Assembly: GCA_905250115.1 (NCBI GenBank)
Contig: CAJNOI010000109.1
Span: 101,359 to 165,358 of the forward strand
Origin: Adineta steineri
Lineage: Eukaryota > Rotifera > Eurotatoria > Adinetida > Adinetidae
Reading direction: 5' to 3'
Length of the DNA stretch: 64,000 nucleotides
The notes below the pieces were generated by a model that saw only the letters and a program-made list of their open reading frames with translations, made no database searches and was not told the DNA's origin. Positions 59,706-64,000 of this stretch are shown here, piece after piece. The position numbers and the translations under genes are program-made. Within the stretch, counting starts at the first letter, position 1. Every line of letters starts with the position of its first letter.

Positions 59706-60648
59706 AAATTAATGTATTCAATTTATTCGTCTTCTTTGTTGATATACATCTGATTACGATCTCTAACAAAACAGCAGATTGTTTGGTATGATGAGAATTT
59801 TGAATATAGATATATCATTTCTAATAATCTTCTTAAAAATTCAAAGATTTACAATATTATTCAAACTAAATCATGTTACTCCAAAAGTGAATACTCTTCT
59901 ACTGTCAACTTCATTTCACATATAGATTATTATATCGTTTTACCAATAACACGGTTTGTCAAATTTAAGTTTATATCGAAAGATGATCAAGTCATATCCA
60001 TAAATTCTTGGTTTCGAATTAAGAGATGAGATACGAAAATATCAAAAAGAGAAACGAGCATATTCATAGAGTGAATTCCAGCTGACAAAGAACATATAAT
60101 GTTAGAAATATCGCATGTCTTCTATTAATCATCTCATTTCTCAACAGTTACTTTATCTAAAAGACGTTTGACTATTTTATTTTATAATAATTAAACTATA
60201 GCTAAATTTTATTATGTTCACAAATTTTAAATATTAGAACGAACACATCTAGGATCAGTCTATCTTATTCAAAAATTAAACACTATAAAAACTTATTGGC
60301 GACGAAATTCATCATCCATCAGTCGCATTTATCAAAATAGTTCAAAGAGAAAAACTATATAGAATGAGTTTTTAACCTTGAACTTTATTTTATCATCAAA
60401 TGTTCGTTTGATTTAAATCAGAAATGAAATTATTATCATACCCAAAATAGATCAGAAATACGCACAGTGATGTGGTATTTTGAAAACACTACAAAAAGCT
60501 TTAATCTGGTTGAATTTAGACTTTTATTGATTCTTCTTCCATTCCTGGTATTTCATCTACCAAAACACTATCTTACACTAATGAATACAGGTAGAATCGA
60601 GTGTCTCCAAAACATGCTGACGGTGAGTATGAATAATTACCTTCATCA

Positions 60649-60662
60649 TCCACACCCACATC
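60649..60662. repeat. C-rich arm of the telomere-like family
   Basis: CATCCACACCCACA with only a weak G-rich partner (CGGTGAGTATG) about 30 bp before it. Confidence 0.35.
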
Positions 60663-61781
60663 TCAAAAATAAAACGTTTGATATTCTCTTCATTAATGAA
60701 TAATTGATATAATCATGTAGTTGTAAGACAGTTTTACTTTCCTCTTAGTCGGAACAATTTTCTCACATACCACATGATATAACTAATGAAACTATTGTTA
60801 AAAGTTATTTTTAAGTGTTTCTCTTGCTCTCTTTTTTAAACAATTGAAGAAAGTAAAAAATTTCCCGTTCTTTATTCTACAAGGTTTTTTCTTTTTCTTA
60901 AAGTAATATACTTACTCATAAGTATGCGTGACAAAGAAAGAAAACTTTCTTTTTGACTCTGCCGTCAAACATTATAGCTCTAATTTGTGTTATACTCAAC
61001 TCTTTGTCTATTAAATAGGTAGGTTACATTCATTTCAATATAAGATGTATTTCATAGAACGATCAACAAATAGATAAAGAAAGAAATAGTTGTTTGTTTT
61101 TTCTAATAGGATATTCTTTTCTTGCTGAACTTGGCAAAAAAAGATAACGATAACTATTTGATAGTCACAACAATGAAAAAGTTAACGGCTGACAACGAAG
61201 AGAAAGAAAAAAAACTGGTAGAAATAAGTAGTACAACAGCGTTAGTATATTACAAAACAATATAAATATGAACATAATCAAACAATTGACACTATACTAT
61301 ACAAAAAATTGTCGAAAGTCTTTTACCACCTTTCTATCAAATATAATTCATCTTTAGTATACAATTTATTTTCTACATGAAGATAACATAAAATGTAGAT
61401 ATATGTTAATCCAAGATGGTTAAAACGATCCTATAGACATTAGATATTATGCTTTAGTAAAAACTGTTCAAACTTCATAATTAATAAAATATGAACATTA
61501 ATATAGTGCGCTATATATTATACACCGTCGTTACAAGAAATTTCTTATAATTAAAGTAGTGATACCAAGAAAAATATGGTCTTGGAAGATTACAAATACT
61601 TATTTACACATGTAATTATTTGTTCCAGTCTCTTGATATACATCTATTGTTTACAAGAGATGAGACATAATTTGACATAAAAACATAGGTTCTTTTATTG
61701 TTTTTCAAAGGTTTTATATATAGTTCTTTTTATTTTTCAGAATGAATAATTGTGGGATATATTAGTCGTGACGTTTTCAAT

Positions 61782-62606
61782 ATGGATAAGTCGATTTATA
61801 AGAAATTATTTATAATCGCTATTATTGGAAGTTGTAGTGTTCTCGTATATCTTCGTTTTTTTCCAATTAAACAAATTATTCTAAATAAACACATTTCTCT
61901 CAAAAACTCTCGATTTCCTGCCATTGCTGGTTTTTATCATTTCTCAACTGTCGGTCGTAATTGGAAAAATATCGTCAATGAACAAATGACAATCATTTTT
62001 CGTAGTGGATTATTTAATTCAAGTTCAAATACTTATGTTACCGGCTTAGGTAAATTTGATGATAATAAAACTGCGTACGATATATTTTCTAATTCAAAGT
62101 TTATTTATGAACATGATAATAGAACAAAACTATACGAATATCCAACATTAATGAAACTAGAGAAATTCTGTTTTCATAACAATAAATCGTTAGTATGGTA
62201 TGCACACTCTAAAGGTGCTTCACATGCCGAAGATTTTGTTGTGTCCTGGAGAGGTGTATTAAATTATTTTGTTTTGGATAACTGGCAACTATGCTATAAT
62301 CTCTTACTGTCCACAAATTATACTACTTGTGGAGCTATACTAGCCTTGGATCGAGTTCGTAAAGCTGGTTGGAATACTTATTATGCTGGTAACATGTGGT
62401 GGGCTAAATGCTCACATGTTAATCGACTTACAAGACTTGAAACGTTCGACCAGAAAGATCGTTACCAAGCGGAATTGTACGTCACATCTGAACCTGCTGT
62501 TGGGCATTTTAATTGTCATTTTATCAATCTAAATATCGTAATTAATTTTAATAAGCAAACTGCTAATTGTACAATCAATCAACCAATGTTTTGGGCACGA
62601 TGGTGA
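61782..62606 (+). CDS. type II membrane protein, putative glycosyltransferase-like (HSKG family)
   Basis: The start is ATG 61782, giving 274 residues. All frames upstream contain stops, and a polypyrimidine-AG acceptor at 61740 suggests a 5'UTR intron. Residues 9-30 (LFIIAIIGSCSVLVYLRFF) form a signal anchor. The body has FYHFSTVGRNWKNIV, LVWYAHSKGASH, VVSWRGVLNYFVLDN, GWNTYYAGNMWWAKCSHV and EPAVGHFNCHF. The YxHSKG/HTKG and AGNMWW pattern recalls an uncharacterised group of bacterial and algal proteins found near glycan genes, but I cannot assign activity. Several N-glycosylation sites fit a lumenal domain. The intronless coding region is compatible with acquisition. A piggyBac-type MITE lies 170 bp downstream. 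Confidence 0.6.
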   Translation: MDKSIYKKLFIIAIIGSCSVLVYLRFFPIKQIILNKHISLKNSRFPAIAGFYHFSTVGRNWKNIVNEQMTIIFRSGLFNSSSNTYVTGLGKFDDNKTAYDIFSNSKFIYEHDNRTKLYEYPTLMKLEKFCFHNNKSLVWYAHSKGASHAEDFVVSWRGVLNYFVLDNWQLCYNLLLSTNYTTCGAILALDRVRKAGWNTYYAGNMWWAKCSHVNRLTRLETFDQKDRYQAELYVTSEPAVGHFNCHFINLNIVINFNKQTANCTINQPMFWARW

Positions 62607-62775
62607 GATGTATTTTAGTTGATCGTTCGATATGTTTTTCAAATAAAATAATCAATCAATCGATCGATCCATCTCTTAAAGAAGTAAACATATCCTATTT
62701 ATTATTGTTAACTTTTTCTTTTCATTGTTTGATTCTATTGATATTTTTTGATGCATAGTTATGTGATATGCTTAA

Positions 62776-63061
62776 CCCTTTGACTTCCCTGGTATAAAAA
62801 AGCTAAACCTGTTTTTTTTATATTTCTCATAATGTAATTCACAAAAAATTGTTTTTTGTTATTTCATGAAAACACTATAAGTTTTGTAATTAATAAACTT
62901 CAACAGTTAAAATTTCCATTCAGCCCAATAGAGTTCAATATAACTTACATTGCGCAAATCGACCAAGCACCTGTGAGAATACACGAAATATGTCTAGAAG
63001 AGGCTAATTCAACGATTTACTTGAATTCAATTCAATAAAAAATAATTCGGAAGTCAAAGGG
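62776..63061. mobile_element. piggyBac-type MITE, 286 bp
   Basis: A perfect 13-bp inverted repeat, CCCTTTGACTTCC (62776-62788) and GGAAGTCAAAGGG (63049-63061), is flanked on both sides by TTAA (62772-62775 and 63062-63065). TTAA duplication with CCC-starting ends is the piggyBac signature. The interior carries a 60-codon frame that looks accidental, and no transposase. Confidence 0.9.
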
Positions 63062-63077
63062 TTAATAGAATAATATT

Positions 63078-64000
63078 TCAAGAAATTCAATATTTTTGTC
63101 TTATAGTTCGAGCAAAGAAGGTAGTTATTATTGATCAGTGATAAAGATATGTATTAGGTTTATAATCATATAGAGGAAATTAGAAAAATGTCCATTAAGT
63201 CTCATTAATAAATGTAATTAAAAAAATGCAGAAACTTCGGATTTAATTCGAGAGTTATGTGTACTACAAAAAGGGTATAAGAAAGATGAGTCATCCTGGC
63301 ATATCTCGGTATCAGAATTATAATGGAAAATCTTCTCTATAAGGACGATTTCTTTCGGCTGTACCCATTTGATAGGATCTAGACTAGAATACTGCTCAGA
63401 TTTGAACTATTCGCCTTGACTTACTCTAGGAAAAAGATTTTTTCCGTAATTTGATTTATATTGATTATTGTTTAACCAATGGGAATTCGAGGCAAATAGA
63501 GTACGCATTCGAGTTCTCCGCCCTAGAAAACCTTGAAGTAGCATATTTGTAATCGAAAGATAGACCTGTATTATGGCTCAACGACATCGTCGATAACATT
63601 ACAACTATCTCGTGCTTAATTATGTTTACCATATAGGTGATTTAGCCGCCTTGATTCATTATGTATTACCTACCATGTTGTAGTAACAATGCTATATCGT
63701 TTTTCCCAAAGAGAAAAATATAGAAAATCATAGGGAAATATCAGTATTTTTGCAATAACTCGAGAATGGCTCGGCCAATTAGGCTCATCTTCGAACTCGA
63801 CCGAGATCTTGTTGAGTTTAAACCGTGTGAAAAATTTCATGACAATCGGCTTAGCCTTTCAGGAATTATTGTGTAAACGACCGGACACTCGGACACACGG
63901 ACCGATTCTAGAGGTGTACTCACTTTTTGAGTACACAAAAATATTTAGTTTTTTACAAAATAGGAGAAAACAATTGATCGAGAAATAAAGAATAATATTT
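63078..64000. repeat. duplicated segment, interrupted copy
   Basis: Left part 63078-63227 and right part 63937-64000 together match 59495-59705. The middle is the insertion described next. The copy may continue past the window edge. Confidence 0.7.
63228..63936. mobile_element. 709-bp insertion of unassigned transposon type
   Basis: It is absent from the paralogous segment at 59495-59705. It ends in a perfect hairpin, GTGTACTCA-CTTTT-TGAGTACAC (63914-63936). A short AAAAAT occurs on both sides (ending 63227 and starting 63937), a possible target duplication. Just before the hairpin is ACCGGACACTCGGACACACGG, a repeated GGACAC motif. The 3' hairpin recalls Helitron-like ends, but TC/CTRR termini are not evident. 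Confidence 0.6.

Larger units (their letters stand above)
59381..61780. other. AT-rich intergenic DNA
   Basis: Contains one copy of a duplicated segment (59495-59705) and a single C-rich arm CATCCACACCCACA (60649-60662). No gene visible. Confidence 0.5.

Noticed and set aside
62856-63038. 60-codon frame inside the piggyBac MITE
   Set aside because: No similarity to a transposase and expected by chance in 286 bp of AT-rich DNA.

Overview
This window looks like nuclear DNA of a bdelloid rotifer (Adineta/Rotaria-like). It is AT-rich and mostly intergenic, with metazoan-type spliced genes whose introns are often only 45-80 bp. Metazoan families (Argonaute, class A GPCRs, a T-type calcium channel, TDO, an ionotropic glutamate receptor with a GYG pore) sit beside many genes of bacterial, fungal or plant-like families (DNRLRE/CBM96, endolysin-type amidase, GT15-like and GT69-like glycosyltransferases, GH3 synthetase, GRE2-like reductase). 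That mixture, together with intergenic hairpins built from the bdelloid-like telomere motif TGTGGG, is the reason for the assignment. No species can be named from sequence alone, and all foreign-origin statements are inference.

Layout. 1-4.2 kb: an AT-rich tandem array whose minus strand looks like a series of 29-nt microexons with splice sites, interrupted by a 1,357-bp non-autonomous hAT insertion with a perfect 8-bp target duplication. 7.4-10.5 kb: a six-exon Argonaute with one in-frame TAA. 11.6-12.4 kb: a secreted DNRLRE protein (minus). 12.8 kb: a 100-N gap. 14.4-17.9 kb: two GPCRs. 18.9-20.5 kb: an AAA ATPase (minus). 21.2-23.7 kb: an SDR reductase and a GT15-like glycosyltransferase (both minus). 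25.6-26.6 kb: a secreted amidase. 27.5-28.8 kb: a secreted two-domain protein. 30.4-30.9 kb: a single C2-domain protein. 34.8-43.3 kb: a complete 22-exon Cav3 channel with EEDD selectivity residues and several transposon remnants in its introns. 44.7-54.1 kb: minus-strand genes for a tail-anchored TDO, a C2 protein, a GH3 enzyme and a GT69-like glycosyltransferase. 56.7-59.4 kb: a glutamate receptor with one in-frame TAA. 61.8-62.6 kb: a type II membrane protein. 62.8-64 kb: a piggyBac-type MITE and a 709-bp insertion inside a duplicated segment.

The genes do not form an obvious pathway. The region reads as a gene-poor accessory region containing horizontally acquired-looking single genes, surface/secreted proteins, and small DNA transposons. 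A dispersed family of short palindromes with GGGTGTGGG/CCCACACCC arms recurs between genes and in two introns, often near gene 3' ends. Splice junctions given here were read by eye from GT/AG sites, reading-frame continuity and family alignment; none was tested against RNA.
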